A DNA stretch of 64,000 bases from Thermoanaerobacterium sp. CMT5567-10 (lineage in GTDB: Bacteria > Bacillota > Thermoanaerobacteria > Thermoanaerobacterales > Thermoanaerobacteraceae). Shown in pieces: positions 43,663 through 52,221 of this stretch. The DNA lies in contig NZ_CP130558.2 in assembly GCF_030534315.2 (NCBI RefSeq), positions 2,656,501-2,720,500 of the forward strand, written 5' to 3'. The position numbers were made by a program, and so were the translations under genes. The notes beneath the pieces are model-generated. The model was not told the DNA's origin and made no database searches. It was given only the letters and a program-made list of their open reading frames with translations. Numbering within the stretch: position 1 is the stretch's first letter; every line of letters begins with the position of its first letter.

Positions 43663-44763
43663 ATGACAAAAGCTATAATAGGCCCTGCGAAATATATACA
43701 AGGCAATGGAGAACTTAGAAGAATTAGCGAACATACAAAATCTTTAGGGAAAAATTTTCTTGTTATTGCTAGTAGTAATGGTATTATCAGAACAAAATCT
43801 ATAATTGAAGAAAGCTTCTCAAACACAGAGATTTCCCTTTGTTTTGAATCATTTGGCGGAGAATGTTCTGAAGAAGAAATCGAAAGACTTAGAAATTTTG
43901 TTAAGAAAACAAACTCTGATGTCATAGTTGGCATTGGCGGTGGAAAAATATTTGATACTGTAAAAGCAGTTGCTTATTACGAAAATATTCCGGTAGTTAT
44001 AGTTCCTACTATAGCTTCAACAGATGCCCCTTGCAGTGCATTATCTGTAATTTACACAAGTGAGGGAATCTTTAGTAAGTATCTTTTGCTTCCTAAAAAT
44101 CCTGATTTAGTGCTTGTAGATACTAAAATTATAGCTAGTGCCCCTGCAAGACTTCTTGTTGCTGGAATGGGTGACGCTCTAGCTACTTATTTTGAAGCAA
44201 GAGCATGTCTACGTTCTAATGCATCTACGATGGCTGGAGCAAAATCTACAAAAGCTGCAATGGCACTGGCCAAACTTTGCTATGATACTTTACTTGAAGA
44301 TGGATTAAAAGCAAAACTTGCTGTTGAAAATAAAACTGTCACAAAAGCTGTTGAAAACATAGTAGAAGCTAATACATATTTAAGTGGAATAGGTTTTGAA
44401 AGTGGTGGACTTGCTGCTGCTCATGCCATACACAATGGATTTACTGTTATTGAAGAGTGTCACCAATTATATCACGGTGAAAAAGTAGCTTTTGGAACAT
44501 TGGTACAGTTGGTACTTGAAAATAGTCCTTTAGAGGAGATTGAGGAAGTAGTAGAGTTTTGCATGAGTGTTGGACTCCCTGTTACGTTAGAAGATATTGG
44601 AATTAAAGAAATAAATTATGAAAAGATTAAAAAAGTTGCAGAAGCTTCCTGTGGGCCTGATGAAACTATTCACAATATGCCATTTAAAGTTGTTGCCGCA
44701 GATGTTTATGCTGCTATACTTTCTGCTGATGCAATAGGAAAAATGTACAAAAATAAAAAATAA
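43663..44763 (+). CDS. gldA: Glycerol dehydrogenase
   Basis: A 366-residue zinc-dependent polyol dehydrogenase of the iron alcohol dehydrogenase superfamily, oxidising glycerol to dihydroxyacetone with NAD (also acting on 1,2-diols). Signature segments: GPAKYIQGNGELRRI, GIGGGKIFDTVKAVAYY, DAPCSALSVIYT, the metal-ligand region MGDALATYFEARAC, and the histidines in GLAAAHAIHNGFT and YHGEKVAFG. Start ATG 43663 follows AAGGAG by nine bases; an ATG at 43654 lies too near that site. Single-gene unit with its own promoter. Confidence 0.92.
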   Translation: MTKAIIGPAKYIQGNGELRRISEHTKSLGKNFLVIASSNGIIRTKSIIEESFSNTEISLCFESFGGECSEEEIERLRNFVKKTNSDVIVGIGGGKIFDTVKAVAYYENIPVVIVPTIASTDAPCSALSVIYTSEGIFSKYLLLPKNPDLVLVDTKIIASAPARLLVAGMGDALATYFEARACLRSNASTMAGAKSTKAAMALAKLCYDTLLEDGLKAKLAVENKTVTKAVENIVEANTYLSGIGFESGGLAAAHAIHNGFTVIEECHQLYHGEKVAFGTLVQLVLENSPLEEIEEVVEFCMSVGLPVTLEDIGIKEINYEKIKKVAEASCGPDETIHNMPFKVVAADVYAAILSADAIGKMYKNKK

Positions 44764-44954
44764 GAGATCTAGATAAAGATCTATATGTGCTAATAATTGG
44801 ATCAGTTATTAATCACATTATGATTTTTTAACGAAGGCTTGAAAGAAGTCTCCCATCCTCTATAGGTGGGAGATGAATTTCTATTGTCTGCCATAGAATA
44901 ATATGTCATAATAGATACAGAAAATTTTATCGTAGAAAGCCAAGGTGAGAAAAA

Positions 44955-46051
44955 ATGATGATATGTCAGCATTTTCTCATAGAACCAACAAAAGAGCAAG
45001 AAGAAAAACTCTTTTATACATTGTATCTTTGCCGCAAATTATATAATTACTCACTAGACCAAAGAATAAAACATTATAAAGAATATGGCAAAGGACTTAC
45101 ATACGAAGAACAGCAAAATATGCTTCCAAAATACAAAAAGAACATCCAGAATACAAATTAGTACAATCGCAGATATTACAGGATGTGTTGAGAAGATTAG
45201 ATAGAGCATATAAAAACTTCTTTGACAAAAGAGCAAAATATCCTAAATTCAAAGACAAATACCACTACACATCTATAACACTTCCACAATGCGAATCAAA
45301 AAGAAACTTTGGGAAAGAAGGATATGTATATATAAAAAATATAGGGCATATAAAAATCAAAGCACACAGAAATTTTGATTCAACAAAAGTCAAAACAATA
45401 AACATAAAATACCATGCTGGAAAGTGGTATATCAACCTGTCAATTGAAGTAGAAGAAGAAAAAGAAAAACCAGTTATAAGAGAAAAAGCAATAGGAATAG
45501 ACAAAGGAATAAACTCAATAGCTGCAACATCAGACGGAGAATTATACTCAAATCCTAGATGGCTACAAAAATCAGAGAAGAAACTAAAAAAAGCACAAAG
45601 GCAATTATCAAGAAAAAAGAAAGGAAGCAAAAACAGAGAAAAGCAAAAGAAAAGATTAGCGAAACTTCATGAAAAAGTAGCAAATCAGAGAAGGGACTAT
45701 CTGCATAAGATAAGCTATAACATAGTAAAACATAATGACATTATATGTGTTGAAGATTTGCAAGTAAAAAATATGATGAAAAATCATAAACTTGCAAAAT
45801 CAATAGCAAATGCAGGATGGGGAATGTTAGATGCATTTTTAGAATATAAAGCGGAAAAAGAAGGAAAAATATTCATAAAAGTAAATCCAGCATATACATC
45901 TCAAAGATGCTCAGGATGTGGAAGAATAGTAGAAAAAGACTTATCAGTAAGAGTACACAAATGTGAGTGTGGATTAGAGATAGATAGAGATGTAAATGCA
46001 GCGATAAATGTGTTGTATGAAGGATTAAGACAATTAGGCATAACAGCCTAA
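44955..46051 (+). pseudogene. tnpB: TnpB RNA-guided nuclease gene with a frameshift
   Basis: Two frames that together encode a full-length TnpB. The first (from ATG 44955) has the N-terminal helix-turn-helix region EPTKEQEEKLFYTLYLCRKLYN and stops at 45161. The second continues from about 45140 with EHPEYKLVQSQILQDVLRRLDRA to 46051. The shift of -1 lies near the A-run in 45135-45140. Catalytic RuvC residues are kept: GIDKGINSIAAT, CVEDLQVKN and DRDVNAAINV, with the zinc finger CSGC...CEC. Either a recent inactivation, a slippage site, or a sequence error; without correction the nuclease would not be made. Confidence 0.82.
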
Positions 46052-46186
46052 GAGTAATATTTTTGGTAGGGAAGGTTCCTCCCGAAATTACGCCTATGGA
46101 GATTGTGTAAGACCTGATACGAATAACAGCAGGCAACGATCTATGAAGTGGGAAGCTCCATCCTCTATAGGATGGAGTAGGTTCAC
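45970..46186 (+). ncRNA. Candidate omega/reRNA at the right end of the tnpB element
   Basis: TnpB elements produce a guide RNA from the 3' end of tnpB through the right end. The non-coding 46052-46186 has several short stems and ends with the CTCCATCC hairpin and TTCAC. The guide would be the flank beginning GATGCCATTC at 46187. Placement is by analogy only; the exact start cannot be seen. Confidence 0.35.
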
Positions 46187-46257
46187 GATGCCATTCATTT
46201 AAGATATATTTTGGAATTTGCTTTTTCTAAGGCCCGATTAAATACAAAAATTTTATA

Positions 46258-46285
46258 TTGACATATCTAAAAATCATAGTATAAT
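46258..46285 (+). promoter_or_regulatory. Sigma-A promoter of amtB1
   Basis: TTGACA (46258-46263) and TATAAT (46280-46285), 16-base spacer, giving a leader of about 107 bases that contains the antitermination-type module. Confidence 0.78.
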
Positions 46286-46319
46286 ATAATTTAAATAAAT
46301 ATTGTTGCTTTAAAACGAC

Positions 46320-46376
46320 AGAGCAAAGGCGCTCTAATTCATAGGGATACCTATGTATTAGAGCGCCTTCTTTTGT
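46320..46376 (+). promoter_or_regulatory. ANTAR-type antitermination site before amtB1
   Basis: Hairpin AGAGC-AAAGGC-GCTCT (46320-46335) has the six-base loop with A1 and G4. Its loop and 3' arm start a long terminator: AAGGCGCTCTAAT (46326-46338) with ATTAGAGCGCCTT (46357-46369), extended by CATAGG/CCTATG above it, and TTTTGTT after it. A weaker stem TGTTG/CGACA just upstream (about 46303-46320) could be the partner hairpin, but its eight-base loop does not fit. Confidence 0.72.
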
Positions 46377-46399
46377 TATTATTTTAAGGAGGAGACTAT

Positions 46400-47722
46400 A
46401 TGACAAAAAAAATACTTATTCCAACAATTATTGTACTATCAATGTTGATACCAAATATAGCTTTTGCTGCTACAGGAAAGATTGATACAGGTGATACGGC
46501 ATTTATATTGTTTTCTGCAGCTTTAGTCATGATTATGACACCAGGGTTGGCGTTTTTCTATGGTGGTATGGTTAATGGAAAAAACGTGATAAGCATAATG
46601 ATGCAAAGTTTTACTATTATTGCACTTATTTCTGTACAATGGGTATTATTTGGATTTTCATTATCATTCAGTGGTGATACATACCACTTGATAGGCAATT
46701 TACATTGGGCAGGACTAAATAACATCGGTCTTGGACCTGATGGCACTTATTCATCTACGATACCACTTCTGGCGTTTATGGTGTATCAGTTGATGTTTGC
46801 CATAATAACACCTGCTTTGATAACTGGTGCGTTTGCTGAAAGAATGAAATTTTCAGCATTTATAGTATTTACACTCCTTTGGACAACGTTAGTATATGAT
46901 CCACTTGCACATTGGGTATGGGGAAATGGCGGATGGCTTAAAAACTTAGGTGCATTGGACTTTGCAGGCGGTACAGTTGTTCACATAAGTTCTGGCGTAT
47001 CAGGTCTTGTAGCAGCTTTAATTCTTGGTAAGAGAAAGAATGCAAAGATGGTACCGCATCACATGCCGATGGTTTTGATGGGAGCAGCATTCTTGTGGTT
47101 TGGTTGGTTTGGATTTAATGCAGGAAGTGCTTTATCTGTAAATGGCATTGCAGTTAATGCATTTGTTGTGACAAATACGGCTGCCGCTGCTGCATCCATA
47201 GGATGGGTATTAACTGAATGGAAAGTAAGCGGTAAGCCGACACTACTAGGTGCTGTAAGTGGCGCTGTAGCAGGACTTGTTGCAATTACACCAGCGTCAG
47301 GATATGTTACACCTGTTTCAGCGATTGTAATAGGTGTTATATCAGGTATAATATGCTTCATATCTGTCAATTACATTAAGCACAAGTTTGGATATGATGA
47401 TTCACTTGACGCATTTGGAATACACGGCGTTGGAGGTACATGGGGTGCACTGGCGACAGGACTATTTGCAACTAAGGCTATAAATCCTGCAGGTGCAAAT
47501 GGCTTATTTTACGGCAATCCAAATCAATTGCTGATTCAATTTTTAAGTGTTGCTGCAACGTATATTTTTGCAGGATTGATGTCATTCATCATACTTAAAG
47601 CAATAAGCTTATTTATGGAGCTTAGAGTAACTAAAGAAGAAGAGGAATTAGGACTTGATATAGTTGAACACGGCGAAGAAGCGTATAACATAGGCTTTAA
47701 AGCTATTGACTTTAATCAATAA
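46400..47722 (+). CDS. amtB: Ammonium transporter AmtB (first copy)
   Basis: A 440-residue Amt/Rh family channel moving ammonium into the cell. A signal peptide (IIVLSMLIPNIAFA) is followed by DTAFILFSAALVMIMTPGLAFFYGGMV, the family start. The twin pore histidines are in GGTVVHISSGVSG and DAFGIHGVGGTWG. Eleven hydrophobic segments. Ribosome site AAGGAGGAG. A second, longer amt lies 400 bases downstream, followed by a PII gene, so this locus is built for ammonium scavenging under nitrogen control. Confidence 0.95.
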   Translation: MTKKILIPTIIVLSMLIPNIAFAATGKIDTGDTAFILFSAALVMIMTPGLAFFYGGMVNGKNVISIMMQSFTIIALISVQWVLFGFSLSFSGDTYHLIGNLHWAGLNNIGLGPDGTYSSTIPLLAFMVYQLMFAIITPALITGAFAERMKFSAFIVFTLLWTTLVYDPLAHWVWGNGGWLKNLGALDFAGGTVVHISSGVSGLVAALILGKRKNAKMVPHHMPMVLMGAAFLWFGWFGFNAGSALSVNGIAVNAFVVTNTAAAAASIGWVLTEWKVSGKPTLLGAVSGAVAGLVAITPASGYVTPVSAIVIGVISGIICFISVNYIKHKFGYDDSLDAFGIHGVGGTWGALATGLFATKAINPAGANGLFYGNPNQLLIQFLSVAATYIFAGLMSFIILKAISLFMELRVTKEEEELGLDIVEHGEEAYNIGFKAIDFNQ

Positions 47723-47802
47723 GTTAAGAGCTTTAAAATAAATAATAAATGCTGCCAGATAAATATAATTATTTAAAAGTGAATAATTTATTTGGCAAAT
47801 AA
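47723..47802 (+). other. Stem between amtB1 and the next leader
   Basis: TGCCAGATAAAT (about 47754-47765) and ATTTATTTGGCA (about 47786-47797) form a 12-bp stem with one G-T pair and a large AT-rich loop. It may be the 3' end stem of the amtB1 message or an upstream hairpin of the following antitermination site. Confidence 0.45.
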
Positions 47803-47803
47803 A

Positions 47804-47856
47804 AAGCAAAGGTGCTTAATCTTTATCTATTAAGATATAAGCACCTTCATTTTTTA
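47804..47856 (+). promoter_or_regulatory. ANTAR-type antitermination site before the second amt unit
   Basis: Hairpin AAGC-AAAGGT-GCTT (47804-47817), six-base loop with A1 and G4, shares its loop and 3' arm with the terminator AAGGTGCTTA (47809-47818) / TAAGCACCTT (47838-47847), followed by CATTTTTT. It lies between amtB1 and the small membrane protein gene, so read-through from amtB1 into the downstream genes would be controlled here as well. Confidence 0.72.
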
Positions 47857-47875
47857 GAAGGAGGTGATGATATAA

Positions 47876-48121
47876 GTGAAAAAAATGTCTATCATCATGT
47901 TATACACAATAAATACAATAATTTTAATTTTAAGTTTGGCGTTTATATTATACAGTATTACAATGCATAATACAATATTAATTTTTTCAAATCACGTACC
48001 AGCATTCATAATGGGATTGCCCATCATCTACCTTGTAATAATATATTTTGTGAGAATTCACAATCTTTCAAAAAGTATAAAAGACAAAAAGTTTTCAATC
48101 AACAATTTTAAAAGAATATGA
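47876..48121 (+). CDS. Small membrane protein between two ammonium transporter genes
   Basis: An 81-residue hydrophobic protein with two predicted transmembrane segments (about residues 5-27 and 38-60) and a basic C-terminus. It starts with GTG 47876, nine bases after an unusually complete ribosome site (AAGGAGGTGATGA); ATG 47885 is an alternative. I do not recognise the family. Its place directly behind a nitrogen-type leader and in front of amtB2 suggests an accessory role in ammonium transport or its control, which is inference only. Confidence 0.65.
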   Translation: MKKMSIIMLYTINTIILILSLAFILYSITMHNTILIFSNHVPAFIMGLPIIYLVIIYFVRIHNLSKSIKDKKFSINNFKRI

Positions 48122-48146
48122 AAAATAAATAATCGAGGTGCTTTTT

Positions 48147-49739
48147 ATGAAAAAGAAAGTGATAATAGGTCTCGTATTGGCAATACTTTTGGCAACAGCA
48201 GTTTGCTTTGCATATGCTGCTGGTGGTGATCCAACAGGAGCAAATCTTGGCACTGTAAAAGACATTACAAGTGCAGTAGCAGGTAAGCCTACATTAGATG
48301 AAGTAGCGACACAAGTTGCAAAAAATAAGCTTGGAGTTAATTTTGTATGGGTTATGCTAACTGCCTTTTTGATATTCTTCTTTCAAGCTGGATTTGCACT
48401 TGTTGAAACAGGCTTTACACAAGCTAAAAATGCAATGCACACTATGGCGATGAACCTCATGGTATTTTTAGTAGGTACTGTTGGATTCTTCTTAACCGGT
48501 TTTGCATTTATGATGGGAGGAGCAGGAAGTTTTTCAAGCCTTGGAGGTACAGCACCTTTAAACCACGCACTAAGCATAGGAGGATGGAATTTACTAGGAC
48601 TTAACGGATTTTTCTTATCAAGCGGTGGGACGTATGACGTTGGTGTGTACGCATTGTTTTTCTTTGAGATGGTATTTATGGATACAACTGTAACAATTCC
48701 TACAGGGGCAATGGCAGAAAGAGTCAAATTTTCAGCAATTGTTATCGGATCGTTTTTTGTTTCAATGATTTATTATCCGATTTATGGCGGCTGGGTCTGG
48801 GGAGGAGGATGGCTATCACAGCTTGGAGCCAAACTTGGACTCGGAAATGGTGTAATTGATTTTGCAGGTTCTGGTGTCGTTCATGCAATGGGGGGTATGA
48901 TGGCACTTGCAGGTGCAATGGTAATAGGGCCGAGGATAGGAAAATTCAAGAAAGATGGCACACCGGTGCCAATACCAGGTCATGACATACCAATGGCTAT
49001 TCTCGGTACCATCATACTATTCTTTGGATGGTTTGCATTTAATGCAGGTTCCACGCTTAATGGAACGGATTTAAGGCTTGCAGTTGTTGCAACAAATACC
49101 ATGATCGCCGGTGCTGTAGGAGGACTTGTTGCAATGCTTTATATGTGGTTTAAATATGGAAAGCCTGATCCGTCTATGATGTGCAACGGCGCTTTAGCCG
49201 GTCTCGTGGCGATAACAGCTCCATGTGCGTTTGTAAATGGTATATCGGCTTTTATAATCGGTGCTGTAGCTGGTATCTTGGTCTGCGTATCTGTTGCCTT
49301 TGTTGAAAATAAACTGAAGGTAGATGATCCTGTAGGAGCTTTTTCTGTACACGGTGTAAATGGCTTGTGGGGTATTTTAAGCGTCGGTATATTTGCTGAC
49401 GGCACATATGGTGCTGGACTTAATGGAGTACAGGGTGCTGTAACAGGAATACTTTACGGCAGCACAGGCCAGCTTTGGGCACAGCTTATAGATATAGCTG
49501 TTATAATCATATACGGGTTTGGTTTAAGCTACTTGTTCTACAAAGCACTTGATGCTATAATGGGTATAAGAGTCAAACCGGAAGACGAGATTGCAGGGCT
49601 TGATTTGCCAGAGATGGGCGTTTTAGCGTATCCTGATTTCCAATTGACACCTGTTGTATACTCAGATGGAGTTCTAGAGAAGAATATGAAAAGTCCGGAA
49701 GTTATTGATGATACCGGGATAAGCAAGGGGGTAAAATAA
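48147..49739 (+). CDS. amtB: Ammonium transporter AmtB (second, longer copy)
   Basis: A 530-residue Amt family channel with a signal peptide (AILLATAVCFAYAA), an extra N-terminal extracytoplasmic segment of about 40 residues and an extended C-terminal tail compared with the first copy. The core FFQAGFALVETGFTQAKNAMHTM start matches the long Amt subgroup. Pore histidines are in GSGVVHAMGGMM and GAFSVHGVNGLWG. Start ATG 48147 after CGAGGTG. The PII gene begins at its last base, giving an amtB-glnK type pair in which PII would close this channel when nitrogen is plentiful. Confidence 0.95.
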   Translation: MKKKVIIGLVLAILLATAVCFAYAAGGDPTGANLGTVKDITSAVAGKPTLDEVATQVAKNKLGVNFVWVMLTAFLIFFFQAGFALVETGFTQAKNAMHTMAMNLMVFLVGTVGFFLTGFAFMMGGAGSFSSLGGTAPLNHALSIGGWNLLGLNGFFLSSGGTYDVGVYALFFFEMVFMDTTVTIPTGAMAERVKFSAIVIGSFFVSMIYYPIYGGWVWGGGWLSQLGAKLGLGNGVIDFAGSGVVHAMGGMMALAGAMVIGPRIGKFKKDGTPVPIPGHDIPMAILGTIILFFGWFAFNAGSTLNGTDLRLAVVATNTMIAGAVGGLVAMLYMWFKYGKPDPSMMCNGALAGLVAITAPCAFVNGISAFIIGAVAGILVCVSVAFVENKLKVDDPVGAFSVHGVNGLWGILSVGIFADGTYGAGLNGVQGAVTGILYGSTGQLWAQLIDIAVIIIYGFGLSYLFYKALDAIMGIRVKPEDEIAGLDLPEMGVLAYPDFQLTPVVYSDGVLEKNMKSPEVIDDTGISKGVK

Positions 49740-50077
49740 TGAAAAAAGTCGATTGTATTGTAAGACCAGATGTTTTAGAAGAAGTTAAGACAGAATTGAA
49801 TAAAATAAAAATACATGGGATGACAGTATCACAGGTTTTTGGATGTGGTCTGCAGAAAGGGAAAAAAGAGATCTACAGAGGAGAAGAAATAGAAATAAGC
49901 CTCCTTCCAAAAGTTAAGATAGAGATAGTGACAGATGATTCAAATGTTGAAAACATCGTAGATGCAGTTACAAAAGTGGCAAGGACAGGCAATGTAGGCG
50001 ATGGAAAGATATTCATATACGACATACAAGACGCTATAAGGATAAGAACTGGTGAGCGTGGAGAAAAAGCGATATAA
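49739..50077 (+). CDS. glnK: PII signal-transduction protein (GlnK type)
   Basis: A 112-residue PII protein overlapping the end of amtB2 by one base. KKVDCIVRPDVLEEVKTEL, GCGLQKG, YRGEEIEISLLPKVKIEIV and RTGNVGDGKIFIYDI are canonical. At the T-loop position corresponding to tyrosine 51, the usual E-Y is replaced by E-I (RGEEIEIS), so uridylylation at that residue is not possible and control would be by 2-oxoglutarate and nucleotides alone. Linked to Amt, it is expected to bind and block the transporter. It differs from NifI1/NifI2 by its GlnB-type T-loop. Confidence 0.93.
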   Translation: MKKVDCIVRPDVLEEVKTELNKIKIHGMTVSQVFGCGLQKGKKEIYRGEEIEISLLPKVKIEIVTDDSNVENIVDAVTKVARTGNVGDGKIFIYDIQDAIRIRTGERGEKAI

Positions 50078-50095
50078 AGGTTTAGTGAAATAGCT

Positions 50096-50133
50096 AAGGC
50101 TTCTACACGAGAGAAAGTGTAGGAGCCTTTTTC
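50096..50133 (+). terminator. Terminator after the amt-PII unit
   Basis: AAGGCTTCTACAC (50096-50108) and GTGTAGGAGCCTT (50117-50129), one mismatch, followed by TTTC. It separates the ammonium genes from asnB. Confidence 0.82.
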
Positions 50134-50228
50134 ACATTTTACATGATTCTACATATACTAAATCAGATGAAATTCAATATCAATCAATATAGTTACTTTT
50201 ATTATTTATATTGGAAGGGGCTGGTAAG

Positions 50229-52070
50229 ATGTGTGGAATAGCAGGATGGGTTAGCTTTGGTGAGGATTTGACACATAGAAGCAGCGTAATTGCATCAATG
50301 GGTGAAAAGCTTAAGAATCGAGGCCCTGACAGTTGGGGAATATGGCTTTCATCACATTGTGCATTTGCACAGACGAGGCTTATTGTAATTGACCCAGAAG
50401 GTGGAGTGCAGCCGATGATTAAAGAATATGAAGATAAAAAATACGTCATCATATATAATGGGGAATTATACAATACAGAGGAAATAAGGCATGAACTTGC
50501 ATTATTAGGATATACATTTAAAGGTCATTCAGATACAGAAGTCTTGTTGACATCATATATCGAATGGGGCACTGAATGTGTATATAAATTAAATGGCATA
50601 TATGCTTTTGCAGTGTGGGATGACCATGAAAACAGGCTTTTTCTTTCGAGAGATCGCTTAGGTGTTAAACCTCTTTTTTATACTTATAAAGATGGGTCAC
50701 TTATTTTTGGCTCTGAGATAAAAGCGATTTTAGCACATCCATATATTGATGCTGAAGTAGATGCAGAAGGTCTTGCAGAGATTTTTGTTATGGGACCTAC
50801 CAGAACCCCGGGTGTTGGCATTTTTCGTGATATACATGAGTTAAAACCTGGCCATTCTCTGATATTTAGCAAAAGCGGGATTAAAATTGAAAAATATTGG
50901 TCACTAATAAGTAGAGAACATGAGGATGATCTTGATACTACGATGGAAAAGATTCGGTATCTTTTAGACGATGCTTCAAAACGCCAACTGGTGTCTGATG
51001 TTCCGCTGTGTTCGCTGCTTTCTGGTGGATTAGACTCAACTGCAGTTTCCGTCTTTGCCAACGAGAAATTAAAAAGAATAGGCAGTAAGCTTATAACATA
51101 CTCAGTTGATTATATCGGAAATGATAAGTATTTTAAGCCAAATCAATTTCAGCCAAATAGCGATTCAGATTTAGTTGAAGCTGTTTCAAAAGAAATAGAT
51201 ACGAGTCACAATTATGTCTATGTAGACAATGAAGAGTTGGCGGATGCATTAATACCGGCTTTATATGCTCGCGATTTACCAGGCATGGCTGATGTTGATT
51301 CTTCATTGTACTTATTTTTAAGAGAAGTCAAAAAAGGCGTAAAAGTCGCACTATCAGGTGAAGGTGCTGATGAAGTGTTTGGAGGATATCCATGGTTTAG
51401 AAACAAAACTGCTATTGAATCAAATACTTTCCCTTGGATCAGAATGGTTGAAAAAAGAATGAACCTATTGTCTGAAGATGTGGTAAGAAAGATCTGTCCA
51501 ATTGAGTACTTAAATGATCGATACAGAGAAGCTTTAAATGAAGTTCCAAAACTTCCTGGTGAAGACAAAGAATCTGCCCGCATGAGAGAGATATTTTATT
51601 TGAACCAAACCAGATTCCTTGCAATGCTTCTTGATAGAATGGACCGAATGAGCATGGCATCAGGTTTGGAAGTTCGAGTTCCATTTCTTGATCACAGGCT
51701 TGTAGAATATGTATGGAATATCCCATGGGAGATGAAAAATTTGCATAATAGAGAAAAAGGGCTTTTGAGAGAATCATTAAAGGGGCATATACCAGATATG
51801 GTTGTAGAGAGAAAGAAGAGCCCATATCCTAAGACACATAACCCAGTCTTTAAAGAGAAAGTAAAAAGCTGGCTTCAAGAGATAATAGACAATCCTTCGT
51901 CACCGATTTTGCAGTTAATAAATAGAACTGAGGTTCAAAACTTGATAGATACTGATGCAAGAGATTATGACCCAGCATGGTTTTCTCAACTTATGGGAGG
52001 ACCGCAGCTATTTGCATACCTCATACAGATAAATGAATGGCTTTTAAAATACAATATAAAAATAGTATGA
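50229..52070 (+). CDS. asnB: Asparagine synthetase, glutamine-hydrolysing
   Basis: A 613-residue class II amidotransferase. The catalytic cysteine is residue 2 (MCGIAGWVSFG), which fixes the start at ATG 50229 behind GGAAGGGG; an upstream in-frame ATG at 50211 would bury the cysteine. The glutaminase domain has NGELYNTEEIRHEL; the synthetase domain has the PP-loop LLSGGLDSTAVSV near residue 260, then LSGEGADEVFGGYPWF and MASGLEVRVPFLDH. It transfers ammonia from glutamine to aspartate using ATP. Linkage to ammonium transport fits nitrogen assimilation. Confidence 0.95.
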   Translation: MCGIAGWVSFGEDLTHRSSVIASMGEKLKNRGPDSWGIWLSSHCAFAQTRLIVIDPEGGVQPMIKEYEDKKYVIIYNGELYNTEEIRHELALLGYTFKGHSDTEVLLTSYIEWGTECVYKLNGIYAFAVWDDHENRLFLSRDRLGVKPLFYTYKDGSLIFGSEIKAILAHPYIDAEVDAEGLAEIFVMGPTRTPGVGIFRDIHELKPGHSLIFSKSGIKIEKYWSLISREHEDDLDTTMEKIRYLLDDASKRQLVSDVPLCSLLSGGLDSTAVSVFANEKLKRIGSKLITYSVDYIGNDKYFKPNQFQPNSDSDLVEAVSKEIDTSHNYVYVDNEELADALIPALYARDLPGMADVDSSLYLFLREVKKGVKVALSGEGADEVFGGYPWFRNKTAIESNTFPWIRMVEKRMNLLSEDVVRKICPIEYLNDRYREALNEVPKLPGEDKESARMREIFYLNQTRFLAMLLDRMDRMSMASGLEVRVPFLDHRLVEYVWNIPWEMKNLHNREKGLLRESLKGHIPDMVVERKKSPYPKTHNPVFKEKVKSWLQEIIDNPSSPILQLINRTEVQNLIDTDARDYDPAWFSQLMGGPQLFAYLIQINEWLLKYNIKIV

Positions 52071-52120
52071 AATAATTATTTTCACATCACGATGGTTTCC
52101 TATATTAAGATAAAAAATTC

Positions 52121-52150
52121 TTGACAAATCAACTTTACTAAATGTATAAT
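52121..52150 (+). promoter_or_regulatory. Promoter of the small ferredoxin gene
   Basis: TTGACA (52121-52126) and TATAAT (52145-52150) with an 18-base spacer. Confidence 0.75.
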
Positions 52151-52160
52151 GTAAACAGTC

Positions 52161-52180
52161 CTATTACCATAGGGGGGTAT
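52161..52180 (+). promoter_or_regulatory. G-tract dyad, possible CsoR/RcnR-type operator
   Basis: ATTACCATAGGGGGGTAT lies just after the promoter: a six-G run flanked by TACC and GGTA half sites. CsoR/RcnR/FrmR regulators bind G-tracts flanked by AT-rich inverted repeats, so a metal- or aldehyde-responsive repressor is possible. No such regulator is in the window. Confidence 0.35.
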
Positions 52181-52221
52181 AAATATATACCGCAGATAAA
52201 AAGTAAAAAGGAGGAACAGTT

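Larger units (their letters stand above)
44832..46186 (+). mobile_element. IS605-superfamily tnpB-only element
   Basis: The element holds a tnpB gene and no tnpA. Near the left end is a subterminal hairpin, CTCCCA/TGGGAG (44850-44872), and near the right end CTCCATCC/GGATGGAG (46156-46177); both share the loop core CCTCTATAGG. The left flank is TTTTTTAAC, a plausible TTTAA-type target/TAM, and the right end is near TTCAC (46182-46186). Boundaries are estimates. It inserted between gldA and amtB1. Confidence 0.8.

Noticed and set aside
45120-45150. Programmed -1 frameshift in tnpB
   Set aside because: The A-run is preceded by C, so no canonical X-XXY-YYZ heptamer is formed, and tnpB genes are not known to need slippage. 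A simple indel is more likely.
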